Source: DATBAX01 sp963762965
Lineage (GTDB): Bacteria > Acidobacteriota > Terriglobia > Terriglobales > Acidobacteriaceae
Assembly (NCBI GenBank): GCA_963762965.1
Contig: CAVXME010000001.1
Location: forward strand, 1,364,001 to 1,428,000
DNA length: 64,000 nucleotides
Reading direction: 5' to 3'
Below the pieces are notes generated by a model. It made no database searches, was not told the origin of the DNA, and was given only the letters and a program-made list of their open reading frames with translations. Each line of letters starts with the position of its first letter. Positions within the stretch are counted from its first letter, which is position 1. Both the position numbers and the translations under genes were made by a program. Below, one piece after another: positions 49,812 to 59,089 of this stretch.

Positions 49812-50507
49812 ATGACGCTGCGCCTGGATAGCCGCCCGGTCGGAGAGGTATTGGTCATTCAATGTCAGGGACGAATCGTGGCCGGAAAAGAGGTCTCTAC
49901 GTTGCACTCGTACGTGGGCGACTCTTTCCGGAAATATAGCGATGTTGTTCTGCAACTCGACCAGGTGGAATTCGTCGACAGCAGCGGATTGGGCGCGTTG
50001 GTGCGCCTGACGCAGGCCCTTCGAGCCAAGGGAGGAGATCTCAAGCTCAGTGGAGTGCCAGCCAATATCCGCAAAGTACTAGAGATGACCAATCTGCTTT
50101 CGCAGTTCGAGACCTACGATTCAGTCGAAGAAGCGATTACGTCCGCCTATTTGGGCTCGAAATATTCGTGCGGAAAAACCGGAGACGCAAGACCGCGCAT
50201 GCTTTGCGTTTATGAGTCGTCGGATGTGGGCACCTTCCTGCGCGAGGTGCTGTGCGGCGCCGGATACAACGCGTTGACCATGGCGAGCGTGGACGACGCC
50301 CGCATCCTGCTCAAAGCCACTAAGGCGAAACTGGTGGTGATTCCGGCGCGCATGCAGTCGGTGTACGGCAAGCCGACGCGCCAGGCGCTCGAGGAAATCG
50401 ATCCGGCAGTTTCTCTGTTGGTTTTGGATGAGAACTTTGCCAGCCAGGATCCCGGCGAAGCAGCAGAGAAACTTTTAAGCGGCGTTGCCAGCCGGTTGTC
50501 GGCATAA
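49812..50507 (+). CDS. STAS-domain protein with degenerate receiver-like domain
   Basis: 231 residues from ATG 49812 (GGGGGA upstream; an adjacent GTG at 49809 is possible). The first 110 residues are a STAS / anti-sigma-factor antagonist domain with VEFVDSSGLGALVRL, where the Ser pair is the usual phosphosite. About 125-231 resembles a response-regulator fold (MLCVYESSDVGTFLREVLCG) but the place of the phosphoacceptor Asp reads AKLVVIPARM, so it cannot be phosphorylated in the standard way. Likely part of a partner-switching system; no anti-sigma factor is nearby. Confidence 0.8.
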   Translation: MTLRLDSRPVGEVLVIQCQGRIVAGKEVSTLHSYVGDSFRKYSDVVLQLDQVEFVDSSGLGALVRLTQALRAKGGDLKLSGVPANIRKVLEMTNLLSQFETYDSVEEAITSAYLGSKYSCGKTGDARPRMLCVYESSDVGTFLREVLCGAGYNALTMASVDDARILLKATKAKLVVIPARMQSVYGKPTRQALEEIDPAVSLLVLDENFASQDPGEAAEKLLSGVASRLSA

Positions 50508-50526
50508 CAGTTTTCTGCTGGGCAGT

Positions 50527-51084
50527 TTATTTCCGCATCCAGATGAGCTTGGCGGCCAGCGCTGCCATCATTCCTGCCGCACCTAGAATCGCGTTGTATT
50601 CGCGGTGTTTCCAGTACAAGTCCCAGGAGAAAGCTCCATCGCTGTCCTGCGACGCGCGCAGGCGGGGCAGCAAACGTGGGACGCGGCGCGCGTACTCCTC
50701 GAATTCCGCAAAGCGTTCTCGCAGGAATGCTTCTTCCCCACGGATTACCGGCAGGTAGATCGCGAAAAACATGATTACGAAAATTCCGGCAATCCACCAG
50801 CTCCGCGCGGTAAGCGCAAACCCCAACGCGAGAATTAGAGAACCGAGATAGAGCGGATTGCGAGTGTATGCATACGGGCCGGCGGTGGCGAGCTGTTCAT
50901 TTTTCTGCACGTGTCCGGATGCCAGCGCGCGCACCAAGAGTCCGGGAATGACGACAGCAGCGCCGACCAGCATGGAGGTCACCGTAGGCTTCGCCAGCCA
51001 GAAATACAGAATCGCAAATGCGAAGCTGAGCGGGACGCGTATTCTCCGGGCGATCCTTGCCCAGGTAGTCTTTGGCTTACCCAC
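50527..51084 (-). CDS. Isoprenylcysteine carboxyl methyltransferase-like membrane protein
   Basis: 185 residues with four or five membrane helices and GPYAYTRNPLYLGSL followed by GEEAFLRERF and EFEEYARRVPRLLP, the SAM-binding C-terminal signature of the ICMT/PEMT family. Bacterial members methylate lipids or unknown small molecules. It overlaps the upstream GT9 gene by 8 bases and is last in the LPS-core operon, so a lipid or LPS-related substrate is plausible (inference). Confidence 0.8.
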   Translation of the reverse strand: MGKPKTTWARIARRIRVPLSFAFAILYFWLAKPTVTSMLVGAAVVIPGLLVRALASGHVQKNEQLATAGPYAYTRNPLYLGSLILALGFALTARSWWIAGIFVIMFFAIYLPVIRGEEAFLRERFAEFEEYARRVPRLLPRLRASQDSDGAFSWDLYWKHREYNAILGAAGMMAALAAKLIWMRK

Positions 51085-52180
51085 GGGAGTTCTCCAGTAG
51101 TTGGCGGGCTGCGGAGATCACTTGGTCGGCGGTGATTTCCAAAAGGCCTTCGTCGGGTTGCGGACGGCGTTTGTGGCTGGTCTGACTTGAGGGGCTGCGC
51201 AGCACAATGCTCTTTGTGCCAAACGGGCCGTTGCGCGCGGGGTCGGTGGGGCCAAAGATGGCCACAACCGGAACCCCCAACGCCGCCGCAAGGTGCATAG
51301 GACCGGTGTCTCCTCCGATGAACAACGAAGCGCGGCGGGTCAGCGCAATCAACTGCGTCAGTGAAGATGGCATTGTTTCCGCCGCGCCGCCGCTGGTTTC
51401 CTGCACAGATTTCGCCAGATCTTCCTCTCCCGGCCCGTAATTGATCAGCGGCTTCAATCCGAGTTTTGCAACTTCCCTGGCGACTTGGCCGTAATGCTCG
51501 ACGGGCCATCGCTTTGCGCCCCATCCGGCTCCGGGATTCAACAATGCAAATTTTTCTATCTTGCCTTCTTCCAGCCGGTGGGCACATTCCAGCTCAGCAC
51601 CTTCATTACGCGGCAAGACAACTTCCGGTGTTGGCAATGCGCGGCCCGCCACTTCTTCGGTAAGCGATAAGTTCTGCTCAACAATATGTGTGCCGCGCGC
51701 CGCTACCCGGCGAGTGTAGAACATGCGGGCTGGAGTTTCGCGAGGCTGAGCAAAGCCATAGATGACATCCGCTCCCGAAGTTCGAGCAATCATGGCCGAA
51801 CGAATCGCGCCCTGGAAATCGACTGCGACCTCATATTGCACGTTTCGCACCTCGCCAATGGCTTGTGTAATCTGCTTCCAGGTTTGTGCGGATGCCATGG
51901 AAGTTCGCCATGTTTTGGTATTCACGGTGTGAATGTTGTCCACCAACGGCCGCTCCGGCGAACGTGGTCCCGAAGGCGATGCGGACGAAGTGCGCAGCAA
52001 CTCCGCCCAACGTTCCTCCACCACCCAGCCAATGGTGGTGTTGGGGAATGCCGTGCGTAGCGCGGCGACGGCGGGCAGAGTATGAATAATGTCTCCCATC
52101 GCACCGAGGCGAACGATGAGCAATCGCTGGAGACTGACGGGCTCGCTAGTTCTGGCAGCAATGGCTGCTGGCGTCGGCAC
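51077..52180 (-). CDS. GT9 heptosyltransferase (WaaC/WaaF type)
   Basis: 367 residues: LLIVRLGAMGDIIHTLPAVA (N-terminal Rossmann start with the acidic catalytic Asp), VAVDFQGAIRSA, FALLNPGAGWGAKRWPVEHY, FIGGDTGPMHLAAALGVPVV and AIFGPTDPARNGPFG, the ADP-heptose site of glycosyltransferase family 9. It transfers heptose to the Kdo-lipid A inner core, at the cytoplasmic face. GTG start. Whether it is heptosyltransferase I or II is not clear. Confidence 0.88.
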   Translation of the reverse strand: MPTPAAIAARTSEPVSLQRLLIVRLGAMGDIIHTLPAVAALRTAFPNTTIGWVVEERWAELLRTSSASPSGPRSPERPLVDNIHTVNTKTWRTSMASAQTWKQITQAIGEVRNVQYEVAVDFQGAIRSAMIARTSGADVIYGFAQPRETPARMFYTRRVAARGTHIVEQNLSLTEEVAGRALPTPEVVLPRNEGAELECAHRLEEGKIEKFALLNPGAGWGAKRWPVEHYGQVAREVAKLGLKPLINYGPGEEDLAKSVQETSGGAAETMPSSLTQLIALTRRASLFIGGDTGPMHLAAALGVPVVAIFGPTDPARNGPFGTKSIVLRSPSSQTSHKRRPQPDEGLLEITADQVISAARQLLENSRG

Positions 52181-52182
52181 GG

Positions 52183-52665
52183 TTAGGAATCCCGTCGGAG
52201 CTTTGTGCGAATGATCTCGGTGGCCGAATGATCTTTGGGGTCACCCACGATCTCCACCCGTCCGCCGCACTCGATGACCACATCGCGCTCGGGAACGCTG
52301 TCCGCGCTGTAATCGGTGCCTTTGGCCTGCACGTCGGGGCGAATTTCGCGGATGAGCGCGCGCACGTCTTTCTCGGGGAAGATGACCACCGCATCGACGT
52401 CTTCGAGAGAGGCCAGAATCTCGGCCCGCTCTTCGGCGGGAATCAGAGGGCGTCCTTCGCCTTTGAGGGCGCGCACTGATGCGTCAGCATTGACCGCTAC
52501 AACCAACCTGCCACCGAGTTCCTTGGCGGCGTGCAAATAACGCACATGACCGACATGCAGCAGATCGAAGCAACCATTGGCGAGAGTCACAGTTTCACGC
52601 TTACCGCGCCACTCGACGACGCGCTTCTGTAGTTCATCGCGACTTAGGATTTTCGTGTTGCTCAA
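52183..52665 (-). CDS. rfaE2: D-glycero-beta-D-manno-heptose 1-phosphate adenylyltransferase
   Basis: 160 residues, cytidylyltransferase-like fold: VTLANGCFDLLHVGHVRYLH (HxGH), VVAVNADASVRALKG, RPLIPAEERAEILASLE and SATEIIRTKLR. It activates heptose 1-phosphate to ADP-heptose. Here the kinase and the adenylyltransferase are separate genes rather than one fused HldE. It lies between rfaE1 and the GT9 gene on the same strand. Confidence 0.93.
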   Translation of the reverse strand: MSNTKILSRDELQKRVVEWRGKRETVTLANGCFDLLHVGHVRYLHAAKELGGRLVVAVNADASVRALKGEGRPLIPAEERAEILASLEDVDAVVIFPEKDVRALIREIRPDVQAKGTDYSADSVPERDVVIECGGRVEIVGDPKDHSATEIIRTKLRRDS

Positions 52666-52677
52666 TTTTCTCGTGAC

Positions 52678-53709
52678 TCAATGGGATCGTGCAGCCGGAG
52701 TCTGTTCAACCGCGTGCAGCAACTCGGCCTGGGTGACGGTCGCAGTGCCGCGCTTCATGACCACAATGCCACCTGCGTAATTCGCCAGCATGGCTGCTTC
52801 TTCGGTGGTGGCCCCAGCCGCTAAAGCCGCAGTGAATGCAGCGATGACCGTGTCGCCCGCCCCGGTCACATCGGCGACCTGGTCCGAACCAAAAATCGGG
52901 ATGTCGATGGGTTTGTGCTTTCCAGAAAAAGCCACCATGCCGTCGCGTCCGCGAGTAATGACCAGCGACTGCAATTTCATTTCCGCCATGACTTGCTCAC
53001 CCGCTGTACAAAGACGCGACCAGTCGTGGCCGATTTTTACTCCAAGCGCCTGTTCAACCTCCGGCTCATTCGGAGTGGCTGCGGTTACGCCGGAGAATTG
53101 CAGCATGCGGTAACGCGAATCGAGAACAATCGGGATACGGTCCACTCGACCACGCTCGCGAATGGCATTCAAGATCGCCGGAGTCGCGGCCCCGTAACCG
53201 TAATCGGAAATCAGCAGCGCGTCCGAAGCACGCGCATACTCGCGAGTGGCCAGAACCAGTTCGCGTTTCAAGTGACGGTTCGGTTCGGTTTCCGGCTCGC
53301 GATCGATGCGTACTACTTGTTGCCGGGAAGTGTGTGTCATTCCCGCCAGAATGCGCGTCTTGGTGACCGTGGTGTAACTCTTGTCCTTGAGTACTCCGCT
53401 CACCGGGATGTGCTTGTGGCGAAAGCCGCGCAGCAACAAACGTCCGGGCTCGTCGTCGCCCACCACGCCTACGGGGAGAACATTCACTCCCAGGTCGGCA
53501 AGATTATTGATGGCATTTGCGCCACCGCCCGGTACCACGGTGCGTTCCCGATGCTTCAGAATCAGGACCGGGGCTTCGCGGGACACTCTCGAGATCTCAC
53601 CGAAGACAAATTCATCGGCCACCAGGTCGCCAATCACGGTGATGGTCACGTTGGGGAACGACTCGATGATTTTTCTGAGGCGTCCGGTTTCTTTGGGATG
53701 CTTGCTCAT
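52678..53709 (-). CDS. rfaE1: D-glycero-beta-D-manno-heptose-7-phosphate kinase
   Basis: 343 residues from ATG 53709. PfkB-family sugar kinase: VIGDLVADEFVFGEISRVS, VVPGGGANAINNLADLG, VGDDEPGRLL, DYGYGAATPAIL, ATPNEPEVEQALG and DVTGAGDTVIAAFTAALAAG (catalytic Asp in GAGD). It makes heptose 1,7-bisphosphate for ADP-heptose. The frame extends upstream to 53760 across the end of lpxK; the family N-terminus supports 53709. Confidence 0.92.
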   Translation of the reverse strand: MSKHPKETGRLRKIIESFPNVTITVIGDLVADEFVFGEISRVSREAPVLILKHRERTVVPGGGANAINNLADLGVNVLPVGVVGDDEPGRLLLRGFRHKHIPVSGVLKDKSYTTVTKTRILAGMTHTSRQQVVRIDREPETEPNRHLKRELVLATREYARASDALLISDYGYGAATPAILNAIRERGRVDRIPIVLDSRYRMLQFSGVTAATPNEPEVEQALGVKIGHDWSRLCTAGEQVMAEMKLQSLVITRGRDGMVAFSGKHKPIDIPIFGSDQVADVTGAGDTVIAAFTAALAAGATTEEAAMLANYAGGIVVMKRGTATVTQAELLHAVEQTPAARSH

Positions 53710-53734
53710 CGAAGTTCGGCCAAGAAGGATTTTC

Positions 53735-54679
53735 TCATGTCCGGCGCTTTCGCTCCGCAATCATGGCTAACATGGTATCCACAGCGTTAGCCGCGTTTAC
53801 CAGTTCCATCTGGACTGGAACCACCGACAACAGTTCAAGAGCGGAGAAATGCCGGCCCAGATTGATGGCGTCCTTTTCGGTGGTTACAAACCCTCCCGCG
53901 CCGCTTTGCTTGTGCATTTCCAGAAGGTCCCGAATATCTGATTCAGTGTACGCGTGATGATCACGATAGAATTTTTCGGCAACGGGTTCGATCCCGACCC
54001 CGCGCAACTGCGATACAAAATTCTGTGGCCGCGCGATGCCGCAAAATACAACGGGCCGCGAGGGAATATTGCCAGGCTGGATTCCACGCTGCACCTGCCA
54101 TACCAGCTTGCCGTTTAGAGGGAACGAGCCCCGTGACAAGTCATTGGTAAGCACGATCGCATCGGCCCGTCGCAAGGATGTCAGCGGTTCGCGCATTCGT
54201 CCGGCCGGCAAGAGTTGATCGGTGGAATCTTCGGGCGTGAGCAGGACAACGTCGAAATCCCGGGCCAGCGCCCGATGCTGGAAGCCATCGTCGAGCAAGT
54301 GAAGCTGGGGCCCGAAGTTCCGCTCGGCAAAGACACCGGCTTCATAGCGGCGTTCGCCCACGATGACCGGGACTCCGAGTTTGCGCGACATGAGCAAAGG
54401 CTCGTCGCCAAATTCTTGCGAGGTTCCGCTGGGATCGACCAGCGCCACTCCACGAGTTTGCCGTCCGTAGCCGCGCGAAAGAACGTCGAATTTTATGTTA
54501 CGAGATTTCAGCAACCCGCCAAGCATCAGCACAAAAGGCGTCTTCCCGGAACCGCCCAGCGAAAGATTGCCCACGCTCACCACCGAGCCTTGCAGTTTAT
54601 GTGACCGGAATACGCCCCGGTCATAGAGCGCGTTCTTCATCCCAACCCCAACTCCGAAAATAGAGGCGAGAGGATTCAT
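53735..54679 (-). CDS. lpxK: Tetraacyldisaccharide 4'-kinase
   Basis: 314 residues: LASIFGVGVGMKNALYDRG, VVSVGNLSLGGSGKTPFV (Walker A), VLSRGYGR, GDEPLLMSRKLGVPVIVGER, HLLDDGFQHRALARD and FVTTEKDAINLG. LpxK phosphorylates the 4' position of the lipid A precursor in the inner membrane. The start overlaps the waaA stop (54676-54679, ATGA) and the downstream kinase gene begins just beyond its stop. Confidence 0.95.
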   Translation of the reverse strand: MNPLASIFGVGVGMKNALYDRGVFRSHKLQGSVVSVGNLSLGGSGKTPFVLMLGGLLKSRNIKFDVLSRGYGRQTRGVALVDPSGTSQEFGDEPLLMSRKLGVPVIVGERRYEAGVFAERNFGPQLHLLDDGFQHRALARDFDVVLLTPEDSTDQLLPAGRMREPLTSLRRADAIVLTNDLSRGSFPLNGKLVWQVQRGIQPGNIPSRPVVFCGIARPQNFVSQLRGVGIEPVAEKFYRDHHAYTESDIRDLLEMHKQSGAGGFVTTEKDAINLGRHFSALELLSVVPVQMELVNAANAVDTMLAMIAERKRRT

Positions 54680-55974
54680 AGTTGGCGGGTTGTGCCGCTG
54701 GCTGACTCCAACAAGATTCTCAGAGCGTGCAACGTCCTCTGAGTCGCCCCGGTTTGGGCCTTCAAGGTTTCCGCGCCGCGCTGACCCAGAGCCCGTCGCT
54801 CGGCCTCATTGGAAAGCAGGTCCAGCCAAACCATGGGGAGCTCGGCCGGCCCAACCACGCGCACTGCATCGTGGCTTTGAAACAGTCCGATGATGTCACG
54901 GAAATTCTCCGTATGGTTTCCCACCACGATGGGAACGCCGTGCTGCGCTGGTTCAATGATGTTATGCCCACCCCGTGGCACCAGGCTTCCGCCGACGAAA
55001 GCAACATCGCTGAGTGCATAAAGCGCCGCCAGTTCTCCGATACTATCCACCAGCAAGACTCCCCCGGTGATCGCTTCCCCATCCCACGAAGAGCGCCGCC
55101 AGAAGCGCATCTTGAGTTGTTCCAGCAATTGTGCGACTTCCGCAAATCGCTCGGGATGGCGGGGCGCCAAAATCATCACCGCATTGGGATGCGCCATCAA
55201 AACATTTTCGAAGGCTGCGAATAGGAGCGGCTCTTCACCTTCGACGGTGCTGCCACACACGATGATTGGTCCGGCACCCGCGCGTTGAAACGCATCACGC
55301 AGGCTGGAGACGATCGGAGGAGCCGGTGGTACGGCCACATCGAACTTGAGGTTACCGCTTACTCGAATGCGATCGGATGGCGCGCCGATATCTTTCAGCC
55401 GGGCGGCGTCCTCCGGCGTCTGGGCCAGAAAAAGATCAATATGCCGCAGAACTGCTGGGAGCACCCGGCGAAACCGGCGATACCCAGGCCGCGACCGGTC
55501 GGAGATACGGGCATTGACGACAGCGACTCGTGATCCCGATTGGTGCGCCAGCCGCAGAAAATTGGGCCAGAACTCAGTTTCAGCAAGAATGATCAACTGT
55601 GGCCGCAGAGAGCGCAAATAGGGACGAATCGCGAAAGCGAAATCCAACGGGAAATAAAAAACATTCTCTTCGCCGAAACGGATCCACGCCAGCTTCTGGC
55701 CGGAATCCGTCGTCGTCGAAATCACTACGCGAAATTTCGGAAGGGATCGCCTCAGTTCCCGGATCAACCCACTGACTGCCAGTACCTCGCCGACGGAGAC
55801 GGCGTGAATCCAGATGGTTGGTTGGCCCGAAAGTGGCGCGAGCCGCGGTGGGACACTTCCCAACCGTTCGCCGAACCCGGCACGGTACTTTCCGTGGCGC
55901 AGCATTTCCCACAACCAATAAGGGAGGGCGAGCAGCAACCCAATGGCCAGCAGCGCGCTATAGAGCAAATACAT
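54676..55974 (-). CDS. waaA: 3-deoxy-D-manno-octulosonic acid transferase (Kdo transferase)
   Basis: 432 residues: membrane-anchored N-terminus (YSALLAIGLLLALPYWLWEM), GERLGSVPPRL, IWIHAVSVGEVLA (with the catalytic Glu), AETEFWPNFLRLA, NARISDRSRPGYRRFR, VCGSTVEGEEPLL, APRHPERF and VGGSLVPRGGHNIIEPAQHG. It adds Kdo to lipid IVA. First gene of the minus-strand inner-core operon. The upstream gap (55975-56059) shows no marked promoter. Confidence 0.94.
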   Translation of the reverse strand: MYLLYSALLAIGLLLALPYWLWEMLRHGKYRAGFGERLGSVPPRLAPLSGQPTIWIHAVSVGEVLAVSGLIRELRRSLPKFRVVISTTTDSGQKLAWIRFGEENVFYFPLDFAFAIRPYLRSLRPQLIILAETEFWPNFLRLAHQSGSRVAVVNARISDRSRPGYRRFRRVLPAVLRHIDLFLAQTPEDAARLKDIGAPSDRIRVSGNLKFDVAVPPAPPIVSSLRDAFQRAGAGPIIVCGSTVEGEEPLLFAAFENVLMAHPNAVMILAPRHPERFAEVAQLLEQLKMRFWRRSSWDGEAITGGVLLVDSIGELAALYALSDVAFVGGSLVPRGGHNIIEPAQHGVPIVVGNHTENFRDIIGLFQSHDAVRVVGPAELPMVWLDLLSNEAERRALGQRGAETLKAQTGATQRTLHALRILLESASGTTRQL

Positions 55975-56059
55975 GGGAGAAACGACATTCTAACCGTAGC
56001 CGACGCCCGCAGCCATCAAGGCACCATCTTTCCGGCAATCGGCATCCTATAATCCAGCC

Positions 56060-56728
56060 ATGCATCGACCGCCTGCATTATCGCGAACTCGAACCACCAT
56101 TGTGGTCTTGGCGTTTCTTTTTATGCCGGTTCTTTCGCAGGCCGCAAAAGACTTCGTCATGCCTACACCACAACCCGCGAAGACCTATGCGGCGCATGAC
56201 GAGCATCCCAGCGAATTGGTGACCGTGGCGCTCGACCCCTACGGTACCGAGGACAAAGCAAAAATCTTTACCGTGCATTACAACGAGATGGGCCTTCTGC
56301 CGATCTTCGTGATTATCACCAATGATGGCGATCAGCCGGTGGCGTTGTCAGAGATGAAAGCGCAACTCGTGACTGGGGACCGCACCAAGCTGGATCCCGA
56401 CTCCGAAGACGACATTTACCGCCGCCTCGCCCATCCCCACGCCAGCGCCACCAACCGTTATCCGCTGCCCTTTCCCAGCAAGAAAGTCAAAGGGGCGGTG
56501 GATCAAAAGACCATGGCGGAGATTCAAAGCGCGCAATTCGGCGCCAAAGCCGTCGAACCTCACAGCACCCAAGCTGGGTTCCTATTTTTCGACGTATCTG
56601 AGATTCCTAATCCCCTGGCCGGAGCACATTTCTACCTGACAGGAGTGCGTGACTCCAAGGGCGACGAGCTAATGTATTTCGAAATTGCGGTAGAGAAATC
56701 CGCGAGTTCTCCCCCAGCGAAGCCGTGA
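56060..56728 (+). CDS. Hypothetical exported protein
   Basis: 222 residues with a signal peptide (TIVVLAFLFMPVLSQAA) and a single domain: YAAHDEHPSELVTVALDPYG, LLPIFVIITNDGDQPVALSE and LAGAHFYLTGVRDSKGDELM, probably beta-rich. No named family is claimed; the type is common in Acidobacteria. Divergent from waaA and 38 bases before gatB. Confidence 0.7.
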   Translation: MHRPPALSRTRTTIVVLAFLFMPVLSQAAKDFVMPTPQPAKTYAAHDEHPSELVTVALDPYGTEDKAKIFTVHYNEMGLLPIFVIITNDGDQPVALSEMKAQLVTGDRTKLDPDSEDDIYRRLAHPHASATNRYPLPFPSKKVKGAVDQKTMAEIQSAQFGAKAVEPHSTQAGFLFFDVSEIPNPLAGAHFYLTGVRDSKGDELMYFEIAVEKSASSPPAKP

Positions 56729-56766
56729 TCACAGCCGGCCTTCTGCCTTCGCTATAATCTTCCGAT

Positions 56767-58245
56767 ATGGCCACCACCGTGGAGAGTTCCGTAGCCGGCC
56801 TGGCAAAATACGAGCCGGTCATCGGCCTCGAAGTACACGTCCAGTTGCTCACGGCGAGCAAGATTTTCTGTTCGTGTTCTGCTCGCTTCGGGGCTGCGCC
56901 CAACACCAATGTCTGTCCGGTATGTTTAGGACTGCCGGGAGCGCTACCGGTGCTCAATCGCAAAGTGGTGGAGTTTGCCGTGCTTGCGGCCATGGCGCTG
57001 AATTGCCGCATCCACGAGACTTCAATTTTCGCCCGCAAGAATTATTTTTATCCCGACCTGCCCAAGGGGTATCAGATCTCTCAGTACGACAAGCCTTTGG
57101 CTGAGTTCGGGTTTATCGAAATCAGCGCCAGTGGTGGGCCCAAGAAAATCGGCATCACGCGAGTGCACCTGGAAGAAGATGCAGGCAAAAGCCTGCACGA
57201 AGGTTTCGCCGGATCGGGCGAGACCACGGCCGTAGACCTGAACCGCAGCGGCACGCCGTTGATCGAGATCGTCAGCGAGCCCGATATCGCGATGCCCGAC
57301 GAGGCCCACGAATATCTCACGCGGCTGAAGGAAATCATTCTTTACACCGGGGTCAGCGACTGCAACATGGAGGAGGGTTCTCTTCGATGTGACGCCAACA
57401 TCAGCGTGCGCCCCAAGGGGCAGAAAGAGTTTGGCACCAAAACAGAAATCAAGAATGTGAACTCGTTTCGTTTTGTGCGCGAGGCTTTGATTTACGAAAT
57501 TGGGCGGCAGGTGGATGTGCTCGAATCTGGCGGCAAGATCACGCAGGAATCCCGCCTCTACGATTCACACGAAGGTAAGACCTACAGCATGCGGTCGAAG
57601 GAGCAAGCGCATGACTACCGATATTTCCCCGAGCCAGACCTGTTGCCTCTGGTGGTCAGCGAAAAATGGCGCGACGAAATTCACAGCGCTCTGCCGGAGA
57701 TGCCGGAAGCGCGCCGCAAGCGCATGGTCGCGGACTACGGTATTTCCGAGTATGACGCGCAGGTGCTCACTTCTAGCAAGACATTGGCCGATCAGTTTGA
57801 GGAAGCCGCCAAAGCCGCAAAGAATCCCAAGCGTGTGGCCAATCTGGTCCAGGGCGAATTGATGGGACGGCTCAAAGCCAGGAACCTTGAAATCGAACAA
57901 TCCCCGATTTCCATGAAAGGCGTGGCCTATTCCGCCAACTTGGTGGAGAGTGGCACGATCTCCGGCAAGATGCTCAAAGATCTTTATGACCTCAGCTTCG
58001 AGCGCGGGAAAGACTTTCCGGTTGTCTATGACGAAGAAGGACGTCCCGAGCAATCACGTGATACTTCCGCGCTCGAGAAAATCATCGACGAACTGATCGC
58101 GGCCAACCCCAAGCAGGTCGAGCAGTATCGGGCCGGTAAAAAAACGGTTGCCGGTTTCTTCGTCGGCCAGGCCATGAAAGCCTCGAAGGGCCAGGCCAAT
58201 CCCCAGATGGTGAATGAGGTAGTTACCAAGAAACTGGAAGCCTAA
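56767..58245 (+). CDS. gatB: Asp-tRNA(Asn)/Glu-tRNA(Gln) amidotransferase subunit B
   Basis: 492 residues, full length: YEPVIGLEVHVQLLTASKIF, CSCSARFGAAPNTNVCPVCL (four-Cys zinc site), LPGALPVLN, FYPDLPKGYQISQYDKPL, EEDAGKSLHEG, DLNRSGTPLIEIVSEPD, SDCNMEEGSLRCDANISVRP, RYFPEPDLLP and a C-terminal YqeY-like helical domain. With GatA and GatC it makes Gln-tRNA or Asn-tRNA from the misacylated forms. ATG 56767; gatA and gatC are not adjacent. Confidence 0.96.
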   Translation: MATTVESSVAGLAKYEPVIGLEVHVQLLTASKIFCSCSARFGAAPNTNVCPVCLGLPGALPVLNRKVVEFAVLAAMALNCRIHETSIFARKNYFYPDLPKGYQISQYDKPLAEFGFIEISASGGPKKIGITRVHLEEDAGKSLHEGFAGSGETTAVDLNRSGTPLIEIVSEPDIAMPDEAHEYLTRLKEIILYTGVSDCNMEEGSLRCDANISVRPKGQKEFGTKTEIKNVNSFRFVREALIYEIGRQVDVLESGGKITQESRLYDSHEGKTYSMRSKEQAHDYRYFPEPDLLPLVVSEKWRDEIHSALPEMPEARRKRMVADYGISEYDAQVLTSSKTLADQFEEAAKAAKNPKRVANLVQGELMGRLKARNLEIEQSPISMKGVAYSANLVESGTISGKMLKDLYDLSFERGKDFPVVYDEEGRPEQSRDTSALEKIIDELIAANPKQVEQYRAGKKTVAGFFVGQAMKASKGQANPQMVNEVVTKKLEA

Positions 58246-58331
58246 TGAGTTGGGGTAACCAACCGGCCAGTACTAACGTCATCATGAATCTCTCCTTCTT
58301 CCCCGGTAGCATGTGAATAACGAGATCGTTT

Positions 58332-58982
58332 ATGAAGAAATGGAAGATTGACCGGATCATCAGCGTGGCGACTCTGACTGCGTCGCTGATTGCCATCATT
58401 CTTGTACTGAAGAAGCCTCAGCCAGTCGCCCAGCCACAGGCGCCTGCGGCCGCGGTAGCGAATGCCCAGTCATTCCAGAATAAAGTTCAGCAGTTGGAGC
58501 AGCCCAAGGAGCCGGGGCAAGCTCCCGCCGAGGTCCGGCTCACTTCTGACGAGGTTGGTGCGGCGCTGGCGCAAGCCGCGGGAGCGCTTCCCGAGTCTGC
58601 GGTGCCGTCAGGAACAACTCAAACCGCGCCGGGTGTTCCCAGCACCCTGCCTGCTTCTCCGGACGCCGCCATCGCTCCCGGACAGCCCGAGGTCAAGGAT
58701 TATCAGCTCAGTTTCGACGGCGACGTAGCTCATGGCCAGTTCCTGACCCACGTCGCGGGCAAGGATGTGTGGGTCACTTTGTCGGGGCATTTGGGCTCGG
58801 AAAATGGTTACGCCACGTTCGATCCCACGGAGTTCAAAGTCGGGGATTTGGACGTTCCCGTGTCGCTGGTCAAGGACGCCCTTCAGAAAAAGCTGGCCGA
58901 GCAGCACGACCGGCTCAAGCTACCGGACGGAGTGGGCGGCATGAAAGTAGAAAACGGCGAGCTTGTGATGACGCAGAAGTAA
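58332..58982 (+). CDS. Hypothetical membrane-anchored protein
   Basis: 216 residues. One N-terminal membrane helix (SVATLTASLIAIILVL), a Gln/Pro/Ala-rich linker (about 28-115) and a C-terminal domain (QLSFDGDVAHGQFLTHVAGK, HLGSENGYATFDPTEF, GDLDVPVSLVKDALQKKL) exposed to the periplasm. No family is recognised. Confidence 0.65.
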   Translation: MKKWKIDRIISVATLTASLIAIILVLKKPQPVAQPQAPAAAVANAQSFQNKVQQLEQPKEPGQAPAEVRLTSDEVGAALAQAAGALPESAVPSGTTQTAPGVPSTLPASPDAAIAPGQPEVKDYQLSFDGDVAHGQFLTHVAGKDVWVTLSGHLGSENGYATFDPTEFKVGDLDVPVSLVKDALQKKLAEQHDRLKLPDGVGGMKVENGELVMTQK

Positions 58983-58988
58983 ATTCCC

Positions 58989-59081
58989 ATTGTCACTTCC
59001 AGCGAAGCGAGAAATCTGCTTTTCCCGCAGTGCCGGCAGACAGCAGATTTCTCGTCGCTACGCTTCTCGGAATGACAAGGA
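58989..59081. repeat. Long inverted repeat (TTGTCATTCCGAG-like ends)
   Basis: TTGTCACTTCCAGCGAAGCGAGAAATCTGCT faces AGCAGATTTCTCGTCGCTACGCTTCTCGGAATGACAA across about 25 bases, one large imperfect hairpin between convergent genes. Same modular look as the TCATCCTGAGC repeats. Confidence 0.7.
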
Positions 59082-59089
59082 TTGAAAGA

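Noticed and set aside
51940..51990. Possible palindrome-derived insertion in the GT9 heptosyltransferase (SASPSGPRSPERP)
   Set aside because: The DNA is not self-complementary and similar linkers seem normal for this protein.
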